Notes: a model not told the origin generated them from the sequence alone. Positions 25,769 through 34,669 are shown, numbered from the stretch's first letter. The stretch is 64,000 bases of DNA from Vulcanimicrobiota bacterium (GCA_003168375.1 PMSI01000001.1:1116001-1180000), one strand, 5' to 3'. Numbers and translations are program-made.

Positions 25769-26328
25769 AGCGTAACTGGAGAACCGTTGTGTTGCCACGG
25801 CTTTGCGGTGTCGTGTCCTGTCGGCGCGGGACCAAAGTGGCCCCGGACTTGATTCCGAAACTCCGCCGCACCATCGGTCCGCACCTTGCGGGGTACCGCC
25901 GTCCCCGGTCGGAGGGCACCGAAACGTCGCAAGAAAGCCTTCGGCGGGCATGCCGGACCCTTTCGTTCCGGTACCGGCCCTGGTACCTATCGCCTGGTTC
26001 GACTCGGACTAGGGCCGGCCGGGTCAAGAGCGGATTTGCCTGCTTTCCACCAAACATGGCCGTTCGCGCGCGGCTCGCCGAGGCTCAACAGGAAACGGCG
26101 TCGGGGTCGCGGTCGCGGCCCAAGCGAGAAGTTCCACGTCGCCTCGTTCGACGGCCGACCACGGTCGTCTCCTGCGCTCGGACCGCACGCACGTCGCGGA
26201 GACCACCTTGAATGGGAGCAGTTCTGGGAGCATTCGTCGTGAAATTGACCGGACTTCCACGGACCCGCCAGGACCTCTAACGTTCGACAGTGCAACGAAA
26301 ACGAGGCTTTGAGCGTGACTCGACTGTA
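25769..26328. other. Island right-hand spacer without a recognisable gene
   Basis: Some 560 bp between the PUA-like gene and the right attachment repeat contain only frames with poor codon usage on both strands, and I see no family or RNA motif. It is richer in GC than the island cargo. It may hold the remains of an excised segment or the promoter region of the restriction-modification operon. Confidence 0.4.
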
Positions 26329-26387
26329 TTCAGGTATTAGTGATCGCAAGGTCGTGGAGGTTCGAGTCCTCTCCTGGGCACCAAGAC
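26329..26387 (+). repeat. Right attachment repeat: 3' fragment of tRNA-Leu
   Basis: This is a partial tRNA-Leu lacking the acceptor 5' strand and D-arm. The variable arm reads GATC-GCAAG-GTC, where both strands of the stem differ from the intact copy in a pair-preserving way. It was therefore once part of a different functional tRNA-Leu allele, consistent with an element-borne copy or a second island end. Confidence 0.85.
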
Positions 26388-26391
26388 AACA

Positions 26392-26423
26392 AAGCCCGGC
26401 ATCGCGAAAGAGGTGCCGGGCTT
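26392..26423 (+). terminator. Terminator hairpin following the tRNA-Leu fragment
   Basis: AAGCCCGGCA pairs with TGCCGGGCTT across a 12-nt loop, then CTTGTT. It is related to the terminator after the intact tRNA, which shows that the duplicated segment included the downstream region. Confidence 0.75.
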
Positions 26424-26460
26424 CTTGTTGCGCGATCCTCGGCGTTCAGAGGAGACCGTT

Positions 26461-26919
26461 ATGGCGTGGATTCCGTGTTCCGGTCGCGATTCGATCGAGG
26501 GACTTGCGTGGCTGCCGCGATTATTGGAAAAGGCGCGCCACGCGGAGATCGCGCAGAGCGGGCGCCTCGTCGACGGCTACTGCTACGGCGACAATGACTT
26601 CATCGACAAGCAGCTGATCGCGTTCTTGCGGACGGACGATGTGACGATCTCCCGGCTCGTACGCGAGCATCCAGCCGACGCGGATGTCGCCAGAATACTG
26701 GTCGAACGAAGTGGGCGCACGCGGACTGAGTGTGAGACGTTCAATGCGGCGTTCGTGAAGAAAAACTTCAACTTCATCCTGATCGAAGCGGACGAAGGGC
26801 GGCTTTCGGGCTTCAAAGCGCCGGTGTTGAAGTTCGTCTACAACGGGGTGATCATGCGGATCTTCTACCCGCTGTTCCGGCGCGACGAGCGTCGCCGCCG
26901 CGCGGCCGCGGGCGTATAA
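26461..26919 (+). CDS. DUF5069 domain protein (second copy)
   Basis: This 152-residue protein has the same family signature as the gene at 3785-4225: GLAWLPRLLEKARHAE at the front, FIDKQLIAFLRTDD, a DADVARILVERSGRT helix, and an ETFNAAFVKKN segment. It differs at the C-terminus (VYNGVIMRIFYPLFRRDERRRR), which is basic and might contact membrane or nucleic acid. GGAG precedes ATG 26461 closely. It is the first chromosomal gene after the tRNA-Leu island and is not next to a regulator. The family role is unknown. Confidence 0.75.
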   Translation: MAWIPCSGRDSIEGLAWLPRLLEKARHAEIAQSGRLVDGYCYGDNDFIDKQLIAFLRTDDVTISRLVREHPADADVARILVERSGRTRTECETFNAAFVKKNFNFILIEADEGRLSGFKAPVLKFVYNGVIMRIFYPLFRRDERRRRAAAGV

Positions 26920-26955
26920 GACGGCGTCGCCGGCCACGACTTCGTCGCCGGCGGC

Positions 26956-27264
26956 GTGCGTCGCACGGAACTCTTCCCCGCCGCCAAGGGGATGGTAGCG
27001 AACGTCGCCATGCTGGCTGGCTCGCCCCATTCGCCTACCGGACGCCACCAACTCTACCGGTGTCATCTTTGCGGCGACCCGTTTTGTGGCTCCCTGACCG
27101 CCGACGTCCGGTTCTTCGCCGATCGTGTCGTGTGGTCGCGGATCGGACTCGAAAGGTACGACTACTCGGCCGAACGGTGGGAATTGGCGGCCCGAAGGGA
27201 CCCGCCCGGGTTCGCCTTCGACATTGGATCGTATCGCCGCGAACTTGGCAATCCTCGGGACTGA
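26956..27264 (+). CDS. Hypothetical protein, probably N-terminally truncated
   Basis: The frame from GTG 26956 encodes 102 residues. The C-terminal half, LYRCHLCGDPFCGSLTADV ... FAFDIGSYRRELGN, resembles a small CxxC-x(4)-C family seen in actinobacteria (a Cys-rich opening, then a VVW strand and a final FxFDxxxY). The N-terminus looks unconserved, so a start further in or a lost upstream part is likely. Alternative starts exist, and the call is weak. Confidence 0.4.
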   Translation: MRRTELFPAAKGMVANVAMLAGSPHSPTGRHQLYRCHLCGDPFCGSLTADVRFFADRVVWSRIGLERYDYSAERWELAARRDPPGFAFDIGSYRRELGNPRD

Positions 27265-27410
27265 GTCGCTGGGGGACTATTGGATCGGAGGGATTTTCGG
27301 CGCCGTGCGCCTCGCGGGCAGCAGCGACCGGCGCATTTTTGGTAATGTCAAAGCCCGGGTCCGTGTGGTCTCCCGGTTTTCTGCTATGACCATTGTCAGG
27401 AGAAGCGTTT

Positions 27411-28103
27411 ATGGTGCTCAAGAAAGCCGTCGCGGTCGCCGCCCTCGTCTCGCTCGCCGCATGTTCGAGCGGCGGCGGCAGCGGCAGCTCGGTGCCGCAA
27501 GGCCGTGGGATCCTCAGCACGGGTGGCGGGGCAACCTGGCAGTCGCTCGACTCGCAGACGGTACAGCCGTCGGGCGCGGATCTCGCCGCATTCGGTTTTG
27601 CCGTGAAGCCGAACAGCAGATTGCTCGTGACGCAGAACGACAAGACGAAGAATCCGTTCCTCGGCGACCACAGCAGTCAGCCGATCTCGGCGACCGTCTC
27701 CGTCACCGCGCTCAGCCCGGGCGCGACGTTCACGTACGACACGACGAACAATCCGTGCGGAACGCCCGCCACCGTGCGGCTCTTCTTCTCGTCGACGGGC
27801 GGTCCGTTCGCGTTCACCGACTACTGGTGGAGCGACTCCGCATCCGTGACGCTGGACGCCCTCAAGGCCGGGCCGCAGACCCTCACGGCCACGCTCGATC
27901 CCGCCACCCCCTGGTCCGACTGGAACGGCCAGCCGAGCGCGGCGAATGCCCCTGCCTTCATGGCGGCGGCGCAGAACATGACGTCGGTCGGGCTGTCGTT
28001 CGGCGGCGGATGCTTCTTCGAGAACGGTGTCGGGACGAGCGACGGTTCCGGCGTCTTCAACCTCAAGAGTTTCTCGGACGGGACCACGGGAACGCGACCG
28101 TAA
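27411..28103 (+). CDS. Secreted lipoprotein of unknown function
   Basis: This is a 230-residue lipoprotein. The signal MVLKKAVAVAALVSLAAC ends in the lipobox LAAC with Cys18 and is followed by a Gly/Ser-rich stretch. The mature part is beta-rich with repeated Thr/Ser (ISATVSVTALSPGATFTYDT, GPQTLTATLDPATPW), suggesting an Ig-like extracellular domain. A good AGGAG sits 8 nt before ATG 27411. It is followed by an intrinsic terminator, so it is a single-gene transcript. No catalytic motif is seen. Confidence 0.75.
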   Translation: MVLKKAVAVAALVSLAACSSGGGSGSSVPQGRGILSTGGGATWQSLDSQTVQPSGADLAAFGFAVKPNSRLLVTQNDKTKNPFLGDHSSQPISATVSVTALSPGATFTYDTTNNPCGTPATVRLFFSSTGGPFAFTDYWWSDSASVTLDALKAGPQTLTATLDPATPWSDWNGQPSAANAPAFMAAAQNMTSVGLSFGGGCFFENGVGTSDGSGVFNLKSFSDGTTGTRP

Positions 28104-28127
28104 ACCCGCCGGGCCGCTACGCGAAGC

Positions 28128-28160
28128 AAGCCGCCGGAAGGAAACTTTCCGGCGGCTTTT
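28128..28160 (+). terminator. Intrinsic terminator after the lipoprotein gene
   Basis: AAGCCGCCGGAA pairs with TTCCGGCGGCTT through a 7-nt loop, followed by TTTT. It separates the lipoprotein gene from the large metalloprotease gene. Confidence 0.88.
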
Positions 28161-28244
28161 CCACTATTTGACACCAGGAGACAGGGCTCGCTCACCCTCC
28201 TCTCCGAATTCATGCGGAGTTCTCCTTGATCGAGGTGGGTGTCT

Positions 28245-30959
28245 ATGTCTGTCCGGCCTATCGCCGCGTCCATTTTGTGTTTCTTCGCGCTCGCCGTTCC
28301 GGCGTTCGCGCAGACCGCACCGCCACCGCCGGCGCCGTCCGGCTCGCCGAGCGCGGCTGCGGCCGGCGCTGCCGCCGGCGCCGCCGCGGGTGCGGCTGCC
28401 GCCGCCGCGAGACCGCCGGCCCCCGGCGACATCCCGGCGTACGACACGTTCGTCAAGGACACGGTCGTGCAGAACGGGCTCTTCACGCTGATCCGCAAGG
28501 ACGGCAAAGTCTACATGCGGCTCGCCGCCGACCAGCTCGACAAGGACTACCTGCAGACCGCGGTTCCGAAAAACGGACTCGGCGGGTACGGCGTCCTCGC
28601 GGGCGACGTCTTTCAGCAAGAGGCGCGCGTCGTGCGCTTCGTGCGCATCGGCAAGAGCGTCGCGATGATATGGCCGCACACGCGGTTCATCGCCGACAAG
28701 GAGACGCCGCTGGCGGATGCCGTGCGTGCCTCGACCGCGGACTCGGTGATGGGCATCGCCGGCATCGCGGCCGAGAAGAAGGATGACAAGTCCATCGTCA
28801 TCGAGCTCTCGACGCTGATGGGTGACGTCATGGACTTCGCCAACAATCTGAACGACGTCATCAAGGACCCGACGAACCCGCTGGGCGGGTACCGGCTCGA
28901 CGCGACGCGCTCGTTCTTCGGCGTCTCCAAGGCGTTCCCGAAGAACGTGCTGATCGAAGCCGATCAGACGTTCGCCTCGCTGAAGCCGAGCGTGATCGAC
29001 ACGGTCGTCGACCCGCGCTCGATTCAGATGAAGATCGCCTACAACTTCGCCGAGCTCCCCGATGCGAGCAAGTACATGCCGCGCATCGCGGACGACCGCG
29101 TCGGCTACTTCGACGATGCCCACATCTCGTTCGACCACGTCGAGCGGATGGAAAACATCGTGCACTACGTGATGCGCTGGAACATGCGGCCGAGCGACCC
29201 GTCGAAGCCGATCTCGCCGGCCGTGCATCCGATCGTCTACACGCTCCAGAACACCATCCCGATGGAGTATCGCGATCCGATCCGGCGCGCGATCCTGGCC
29301 TGGAACGCTCCGTTCGAGAAGATCGGTATCTCCGGGGCGGTGCAAGTGCAGGACCAGCCCAAGGATCCCGACTTCGACGCGGACGACATCCGCTACAACA
29401 TGATCCGGTGGCTGACGGAATCGAACAGCGGCGGATTCGCCGAGGCACAGCTCACGTGGGACCCGCGCACCGGTGAGGTGTTCCGCAGCGGTGTCATGAT
29501 CGACAGCGATCTGGTTCGCTACGGGAACATCACGCGCACGGTCCTCGGCGTCGCCGCGGACGGCAGCGAGGACCCCGAGCACGACGAGCGGCTGGTCGCC
29601 CACAACCGTCTCGCTCACAACGACGGTCCGGGCGCGCACGCCCAGCTCATGTTCGCGTCGATCACGGCCGCGCTCATGGACGGTGGCAGCCCGGCCGAGA
29701 TCGCGCAGCGTACCGGAGCGGAATATCTCCACGCCGTCGTGCTGCACGAGGTCGGTCACGACTTCGGGCTCGCCCACAATTTCATCGGGCACATGGCGTA
29801 CAGTGCGGCGCAGATCCGCGACAAGAACTTCACCATGAAGAACGGCATCGCGTCGTCGGTGATGGAGTACAACCCGGCCAACGTCTGGCCGAAGGGCATG
29901 AGCAGCGGTACGGTCGAGCAGACGGTGCTGGGACCGTACGACTTCCACGTGATCAAGTGGGGCTACGCGCCGGTTCCCGGCGCGAAGACCCCGTACGACG
30001 AGGTGCCGACCCTTTCGAAGTGGGCCTCGAATTGGACCGATCCCAAGGTCCGCTACGCCGGTGACGAGGACGTCGCATGGTTCGGCCATGCGGTTGATCC
30101 GCGCGTTCACCAGTGGAACCTGACCAACGATCCGCTCACCTGGTGCGGTACGCAGCTGGGCCTCATCCAGTCGCTGCTGCCGAAGCTCGATGCTCGCTAC
30201 CCGCAGAACGAGCACACCTATGACGAAGAACGGATCGCGTTCTCCGTGCTCGTGAACCAGTACGCCCGCTGCGCGACCAACTCGGCGCACTGGATCGGCG
30301 GCGAGTACCTGTCGCGGTCGCACCGCGGCGATCCGCACGCCGAGTCTCCGCTGACACCCGTCGCGCGTGCCGAGGAGCGGCGCGCTTTCGCGATCCTCGA
30401 CAAGTACGTCTTCTCGAACGACGCCTTCCGGTACGATCCGCGCACGCTGCGCCGCCTGGTGTACGCGGAGCACGGAACGTTCTCGAGCTTCGGCTACAAT
30501 CCGCAAATGCGCCACGACATCTCGGTCGCGGACTTTGCGGGGCGCGTGCAGGTTCGCGCGCTGGCCTACATGTACACGCCGATCGTGCTGGCGCGTCTGG
30601 CCGACCTCCCGACGAAAGCGAAGCCCGGCGAGACGATGACCCTCGCCGACCTGTTCGAGTGGTCGCGGGCGTCGATCTACGGCGACATCGCGAACGGCCG
30701 CGTTGCGCAGGCGACGACGGTCCACCGCAACCTCCAGCGCACATACGCGTCGCTGCTACGTACGCTCGCGCTGAATCCGCCCCGCGGGACCCCGTACGAC
30801 GCGCAGGCGATGGCGCGCTACGAGCTGATCGGGCTCGACAAGGTCGTGAACGCGGCGATGGCCCGCTCTGGGCTCGACGTGCAGACCCGTGCCCATCTCG
30901 GCGCCCTGCACGACGACGTCTCGCGCGCCCTCAAGGCCCAGCGCGTCATCACCACCTAG
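28245..30959 (+). CDS. Large secreted zinc-dependent metalloprotease (DUF5117/DUF4953-like, M10-type site)
   Basis: This is a 904-residue protein with a signal peptide (AASILCFFALAVPAFA) and an Ala/Pro-rich linker. A long DUF5117-like middle follows (LRKDGKVYMRLAADQLDKDYL ... YRLDATRSFFGVSKAFPKN). The catalytic motif HEVGHDFGLAHN (about residues 500-511) gives His-Glu-x2-His-x2-Gly-x2-His, the metzincin/matrixin zinc site. The C-terminal third matches the DUF4953 region. ATG 28245 is preferred, with GAGG about 9 nt upstream; GTG 28239 is an alternative. It is a periplasmic or extracellular protease. A hairpin terminator follows, so the gene is a single unit. Confidence 0.85.
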   Translation: MSVRPIAASILCFFALAVPAFAQTAPPPPAPSGSPSAAAAGAAAGAAAGAAAAAARPPAPGDIPAYDTFVKDTVVQNGLFTLIRKDGKVYMRLAADQLDKDYLQTAVPKNGLGGYGVLAGDVFQQEARVVRFVRIGKSVAMIWPHTRFIADKETPLADAVRASTADSVMGIAGIAAEKKDDKSIVIELSTLMGDVMDFANNLNDVIKDPTNPLGGYRLDATRSFFGVSKAFPKNVLIEADQTFASLKPSVIDTVVDPRSIQMKIAYNFAELPDASKYMPRIADDRVGYFDDAHISFDHVERMENIVHYVMRWNMRPSDPSKPISPAVHPIVYTLQNTIPMEYRDPIRRAILAWNAPFEKIGISGAVQVQDQPKDPDFDADDIRYNMIRWLTESNSGGFAEAQLTWDPRTGEVFRSGVMIDSDLVRYGNITRTVLGVAADGSEDPEHDERLVAHNRLAHNDGPGAHAQLMFASITAALMDGGSPAEIAQRTGAEYLHAVVLHEVGHDFGLAHNFIGHMAYSAAQIRDKNFTMKNGIASSVMEYNPANVWPKGMSSGTVEQTVLGPYDFHVIKWGYAPVPGAKTPYDEVPTLSKWASNWTDPKVRYAGDEDVAWFGHAVDPRVHQWNLTNDPLTWCGTQLGLIQSLLPKLDARYPQNEHTYDEERIAFSVLVNQYARCATNSAHWIGGEYLSRSHRGDPHAESPLTPVARAEERRAFAILDKYVFSNDAFRYDPRTLRRLVYAEHGTFSSFGYNPQMRHDISVADFAGRVQVRALAYMYTPIVLARLADLPTKAKPGETMTLADLFEWSRASIYGDIANGRVAQATTVHRNLQRTYASLLRTLALNPPRGTPYDAQAMARYELIGLDKVVNAAMARSGLDVQTRAHLGALHDDVSRALKAQRVITT

Positions 30960-30986
30960 TCCCGCCGCGGCGCAGGCCCAACCAGA

Positions 30987-31019
30987 AGAGCCCGGCATCG
31001 GCGACGATGACCGGGCTCT
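30987..31019 (+). terminator. Hairpin after the zinc protease gene
   Basis: AGAGCCCGG pairs with CCGGGCTCT over a 15-nt loop, followed by CCTC. It is weaker than the other terminators because no T-run follows, but its position right after the stop supports the call. Confidence 0.6.
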
Positions 31020-31071
31020 CCTCATCGCCTGACGCCGCGGGAACGAGCGCCGGGGCTGAGAATCAGCCGGC

Positions 31072-31656
31072 ATGGAGGGCAGGGGAACGGCCGCTGCCGC
31101 GCTTGTCGCGCTGGTACCGTTGCTGGGCATCACCGAGAATCCACCGGACGTGCGGCCGGCGTGCGTGCGGGGGACGATCGCGATGACGAGCGACGTCGAC
31201 AGTGCGTCTGCGCGACCCGGCGATTCGTTCGGGTTTCGCCTGGTCGACGCGGTGACCGCGTCCGACGGCACCGCGATTCCCGTGGGAGCGAACGGCTTCG
31301 GCGTGGTCGCGATCTCGAATCACGCGGCGCGCGGTGGGCGGGGCGGGTACGTCGTGATTGAGACGCGGTTCGTCCAGCTCGCCGACGGCAGGCACGTGCC
31401 GGTGACGATCGACTGGGCCGGCGCCGCGCGTGCGGTCGCGACCGGTGCGTCGCGGAACATCCCGGGGTTCGTCGGCGCCGTGCCGCTGGTCGGCTACGTG
31501 CTCGGCCCGTACGGTTTTCTGCACCACGGCAAGGACATCACGATCCCGCGCGATGCGCAGATCCCGGTGATCGTCGGCGACGACGTCGCCGCCGGCACGT
31601 GCCACATGCCGACCCCGGCGCCGAGTGCGTCGCCGGCGCCGTCTGCATCACCCTAG
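31072..31656 (+). CDS. Exported protein of unknown function
   Basis: This 194-residue protein has a likely signal or anchor near the start (GTAAAALVALVPLLGI) and a Pro/Ser/Ala-rich tail (TPAPSASPAPSASP). The middle contains AIPVGANGFGVVAISNHAARGG and PGFVGAVPLVGYVLGPYGFLHHGKDITIP, a Gly-rich beta pattern. No family is recognised. It ends 2 bp before the convergent AlgJ-like gene, with no terminator visible between. Confidence 0.5.
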   Translation: MEGRGTAAAALVALVPLLGITENPPDVRPACVRGTIAMTSDVDSASARPGDSFGFRLVDAVTASDGTAIPVGANGFGVVAISNHAARGGRGGYVVIETRFVQLADGRHVPVTIDWAGAARAVATGASRNIPGFVGAVPLVGYVLGPYGFLHHGKDITIPRDAQIPVIVGDDVAAGTCHMPTPAPSASPAPSASP

Positions 31657-31658
31657 GC

Positions 31659-32816
31659 CTACGGTTCGAACCGCGCGCTGTAGACGAGGCTGCGCTCGAT
31701 CAGCTCTTGGATCACGACGGTCGGCTTCTCGGCTTCGATCGCGGCGCGATCGAACTGGACGCCGTGCGTGATCTCGTGCTGCAGGACCACCGTACGGCGG
31801 AAGTCTTCCGCCAGAAAACGGCGCAGGACGACGCTGAACGAATCGCCGAACACGACGGCGCCCTTTGGCAGTCGCGGGTCGTCGACCGCGTACGCCGCGC
31901 GTTGAAACTGATCCGCGATGGGATCCGCCGGGTAGACGGGCGGCGCAACTTCGTGCGCGCGGTGCGGAAAATCGAGGACGACGACCTGGTTGGGGACCGA
32001 CGAGGAGATACCGGCGAGACGGTCGAGATCGCCGTCTTCGAGCGAGATGCGCCGCGCGATCGAATCCGGCGAGATCGTGTCGCGGATCCCCGCGTCACGC
32101 AACGCGCCGACGATCTCGCGGTACGCGACATACGCGCCCGCGTCGTTCCAGTGCGTCTCGCCCTTGGAATAGACTTCTCCCTGAGCCGACGCCCGAATCA
32201 GCGCGCTGCGCAGATCGATCGCGCGCACTCCGCGGGCGCGGACGAGCGGGATCAGCCGCTCTCCCGCCGTCGGCGTCACGTGCGCGATGGTCGCCGGCAG
32301 GAAGCGCGCGTAGACGGTGCTCTTGTTGGGGACGAGCGCGAACACGTAGACGATACCGCGGCGCGCGCACCACTGGGCGCGCGCTTTGTAGACGTCGGCC
32401 AACGTCGCGAGCGCGGCGTCGCTGGGACGGTACGTTCCGTCGTCGTAGCTGCGCTCTTCGTCGCCGTAGAACAGCCAGCCGTCGGTTCCGCCGACGACGT
32501 GGCTCGACGCGACATCGTGGAGCCATGCGTACTTCGCGAGATCGTAGTCCTCGATCAGGTGCCGGCGCAGCGGAAAGCCGTCCGCGATCTGGCGCTCGAC
32601 GTCACGCTGCCAGCCGCCGGTCGCAAGCGCGCCCGCACTGACCGCCGGCGCGACGAACGGATATCGCATCTCGTGGTGATAGATGAAGTCCGCGTCGACA
32701 CCCGCGCGCCCGGCGAGCGCCAGCACCGCCGGTGCCAGCAGCACCAGCGCGAAGAGCGCGACGACGATCGCGTTTCCGGGGCGCACGGACTGCGGGGCGG
32801 CGGGTTCGTCGGCCAT
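31659..32816 (-). CDS. AlgJ/AlgX-like SGNH-fold acetyltransferase
   Basis: This is a 385-residue membrane-anchored protein with one N-terminal helix (AIVVALFALVLLAPAVLALAG). The rest is a periplasmic SGNH-type domain with the family motifs YSKGETHWNDAGAY (the catalytic D/T-H-W box) and VVFGDSFSVVLRRFL (GDSFS, nucleophile Ser). It is encoded just downstream of the MBOAT gene with a TGATG overlap. In alginate-type O-acetylation the MBOAT protein moves acetyl groups across the membrane and the AlgJ-like partner adds them to the polysaccharide. The substrate here is unknown. Confidence 0.82.
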   Translation of the reverse strand: MADEPAAPQSVRPGNAIVVALFALVLLAPAVLALAGRAGVDADFIYHHEMRYPFVAPAVSAGALATGGWQRDVERQIADGFPLRRHLIEDYDLAKYAWLHDVASSHVVGGTDGWLFYGDEERSYDDGTYRPSDAALATLADVYKARAQWCARRGIVYVFALVPNKSTVYARFLPATIAHVTPTAGERLIPLVRARGVRAIDLRSALIRASAQGEVYSKGETHWNDAGAYVAYREIVGALRDAGIRDTISPDSIARRISLEDGDLDRLAGISSSVPNQVVVLDFPHRAHEVAPPVYPADPIADQFQRAAYAVDDPRLPKGAVVFGDSFSVVLRRFLAEDFRRTVVLQHEITHGVQFDRAAIEAEKPTVVIQELIERSLVYSARFEP

Positions 32817-34249
32817 CAGAAGCGGAAGTAGATGAACGGGTTGTACGTGCCGGCCGTGAGCTTCGCGACCGACGCGACGAAGATGAGGGCGAGGCCGGCC
32901 GGAAGCGCGCCCGCGCCGAGCGCGATGCGCGGCCACCACGCGCTTTCGCGCAGCGCGGCCTCGACGCGGCGCGCGAGCAGCGGCGTCGCCAGCACGCAGC
33001 CCAGCGCGAACACCAGCAGCGTCTCGTGGTCGACCGCGCCCCAGAAGCCGAGGTGCGGCGCAGGCGCCTGGAGCACGAGCGCGCGCAGGTAGCCCAGCGC
33101 GTACGCGAACGAGTCGGCGCGGAAGAACACCCAGGCGAACATCACGACGCCGAGCACGTAGACGTGCCGCACGACCGGCAGCACGGTGATCCGGCGCAGC
33201 GCGCCGACGCGCTCGAGCACCAGAAACAGGCCGTGGATCAGCCCCCACACGACGAAGGTCCACTTCGCGCCGTGCCACAGGCCGCACAGGAAGAACACGA
33301 TGACCAGGTTCAGGTACACGCGCCACGCGGAGACGCGGTTCCCGCCCAGCGGAACGTAGAGGTAGTCGCGGAACCAGCGCGAGAGCGAGATGTGCCAGCG
33401 CCCCCAGAACTCGCGGATCGACGTCGCGACGTACGGAAAGTTGAAGTTCTCCAGGAAGCGAAACCCGAACATGCGCGCCATTCCGATCGCCATGTCGGAG
33501 TAGCCGGAGAAGTCGAAGTAGATCTGCAGCGTGTAGGCCGCCAGCGCGAACCACGCGAGCGGCCGCGAAACGTCGGCCGGCGGGGTGCGGAACACGTGGT
33601 CGACGCACGCGCCGAGCGTGTTCGCGATCAGCACCTTCTTGCCGAGGCCGACGACGAACCGCCGCGCGCCCCAGGCGAAGCCGTCGAGCGTGACGACGCG
33701 GCGCGCGAGCTGCGCGGCGACGTCCTTGTAGCGGATGATCGGCCCGGCGATCAGCTGCGGGAAGAACACGAAGTAGAGGACGACTTCGAGCGGGTTCTTG
33801 CGCGCCTCCGAGGTGCGGCGGTAGACGTCGACGATGTACGAGATCGCGTGGAAGGTGAAGAACGAGATCCCGAGCGGTAGGTAGATCTGCGAGAGCGCGA
33901 CGCTCCGCCCGATCTGCCCGCCGGTGATGAAGCTCAGATTGTCGGCGAAGAATCCGGCGTACTTGAACCACGCCAGCACGGCAAGGTCGAACGCGACCGC
34001 GCCCGCCACGACGAGCCGCCGCTCGCGCGTCGCGCCGCCGGACAGCTGCGAGAGCGCGAGGCCGAACGCATAGTTGACCAGCGCCGATCCGAGCACGAGC
34101 GGGACGTACATCGTGCCGCCCCACGCGTAGAACACGATGCTCGCTGCGACCAGCACGACGTTCTTGAGGAGCGCACCGGGCGCGAGGAAATACAGCGCGA
34201 GGACGGCCGGAAGAAACGCGAAGAGGAAGACCTCGCTGCTGAAGACCAT
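32816..34249 (-). CDS. MBOAT-family membrane O-acyltransferase (AlgI-like)
   Basis: This is a 477-residue inner-membrane protein with about ten helices. Characteristic stretches are FFPQLIAGPIIRYKD, the conserved QIYFDFSGYSDMAIGMARMFG, the REFWGRWHISLSRWFRDYLYVPLGGNR block, and LWHGAKWTFVVWGLIHG containing the catalytic His. This is the AlgI/DltB-type acyl carrier across the membrane. Stop and start overlap with the AlgJ-like gene (TGATG), so an O-acetylation machine for a surface polysaccharide or cell-wall polymer is likely. No polysaccharide synthesis genes are nearby. Confidence 0.92.
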   Translation of the reverse strand: MVFSSEVFLFAFLPAVLALYFLAPGALLKNVVLVAASIVFYAWGGTMYVPLVLGSALVNYAFGLALSQLSGGATRERRLVVAGAVAFDLAVLAWFKYAGFFADNLSFITGGQIGRSVALSQIYLPLGISFFTFHAISYIVDVYRRTSEARKNPLEVVLYFVFFPQLIAGPIIRYKDVAAQLARRVVTLDGFAWGARRFVVGLGKKVLIANTLGACVDHVFRTPPADVSRPLAWFALAAYTLQIYFDFSGYSDMAIGMARMFGFRFLENFNFPYVATSIREFWGRWHISLSRWFRDYLYVPLGGNRVSAWRVYLNLVIVFFLCGLWHGAKWTFVVWGLIHGLFLVLERVGALRRITVLPVVRHVYVLGVVMFAWVFFRADSFAYALGYLRALVLQAPAPHLGFWGAVDHETLLVFALGCVLATPLLARRVEAALRESAWWPRIALGAGALPAGLALIFVASVAKLTAGTYNPFIYFRF

Positions 34250-34257
34250 GCTACGGC

Positions 34258-34668
34258 GTGACGCCTTGGCCGCTCTCGGTCGCTTTCCCGCTCACGCTGC
34301 TGGGCGGTATCGTGCTGGTCGTCGGCTTCGACGCGGCCGCGGCGTGGCTCACCCGCGGCGCCGTCAAACGCTACCGCCGGCTGTGGCCGGCGCAGTTCGC
34401 GCTCTACGTGCTGATCGGCTTCGTCGCGATGCTGACGACGCTCGACCTGCGCCTGGTCGAAGCGATCGGCGCTCTCTGCGGCCTCGCCGCATCGACGGTG
34501 GGCTGGTACATCACGTGGCGCATCGGCCCCGGCCGCGTCGAGAAGTCGAGCCCGGTGAGCATCGCCGTCGTCGTCGGATCGATGACCGCGTTCGGCTTAG
34601 GCCTCGCCGGCGCCGGTGCCCTCGCGTTCAACCTCGTCGCGCGCATCCTGATGAACGCGCACCGCTAG
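34258..34668 (+). CDS. Small integral membrane protein of unknown function
   Basis: This 136-residue protein has about four membrane helices (LTLLGGIVLVVGFDAAAAWL, FALYVLIGFVAMLTTL, IGALCGLAASTVGWYITW, VVVGSMTAFGLGLAGAGAL). The start is GTG 34258, 8 bp from the divergent MBOAT gene start, so the two may share a promoter. No family recognised. Confidence 0.6.
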   Translation: MTPWPLSVAFPLTLLGGIVLVVGFDAAAAWLTRGAVKRYRRLWPAQFALYVLIGFVAMLTTLDLRLVEAIGALCGLAASTVGWYITWRIGPGRVEKSSPVSIAVVVGSMTAFGLGLAGAGALAFNLVARILMNAHR

Positions 34669-34669
34669 C

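Larger units (their letters stand above)
20874..26387. mobile_element. Decayed genomic island integrated at tRNA-Leu(CAG)
   Basis: About 5.5 kb of visibly lower-GC DNA is bounded by direct repeats 20874-20932 and 26329-26387 (59 nt, four differences; the last 34 nt are identical). The left repeat is the 3' part of the intact tRNA-Leu and the right one is a tRNA fragment with its own terminator. Cargo consists of an integrase C-terminal remnant, a frameshifted HEPN-type gene, a UDG-like gene, a HEAT-repeat gene, a type II restriction-modification pair and a PUA-like gene. No intact integrase remains, so it is probably immobile. Confidence 0.85.

Noticed and set aside
26329-26387. A second complete tRNA-Leu
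   Set aside because: The 5' acceptor strand and D-arm are absent; only the anticodon arm to the CCA end is present.
28164-30725. An 853-codon open frame on the minus strand
   Set aside because: It is the complement of the zinc metalloprotease gene, is rich in Arg with no family motifs, and has no start signal.
32817-34124. An N-terminal half joined to the AlgJ-like protein
   Set aside because: That part is the shifted reading of the MBOAT gene. The AlgJ-like protein begins at ATG 32816, which overlaps the MBOAT stop.
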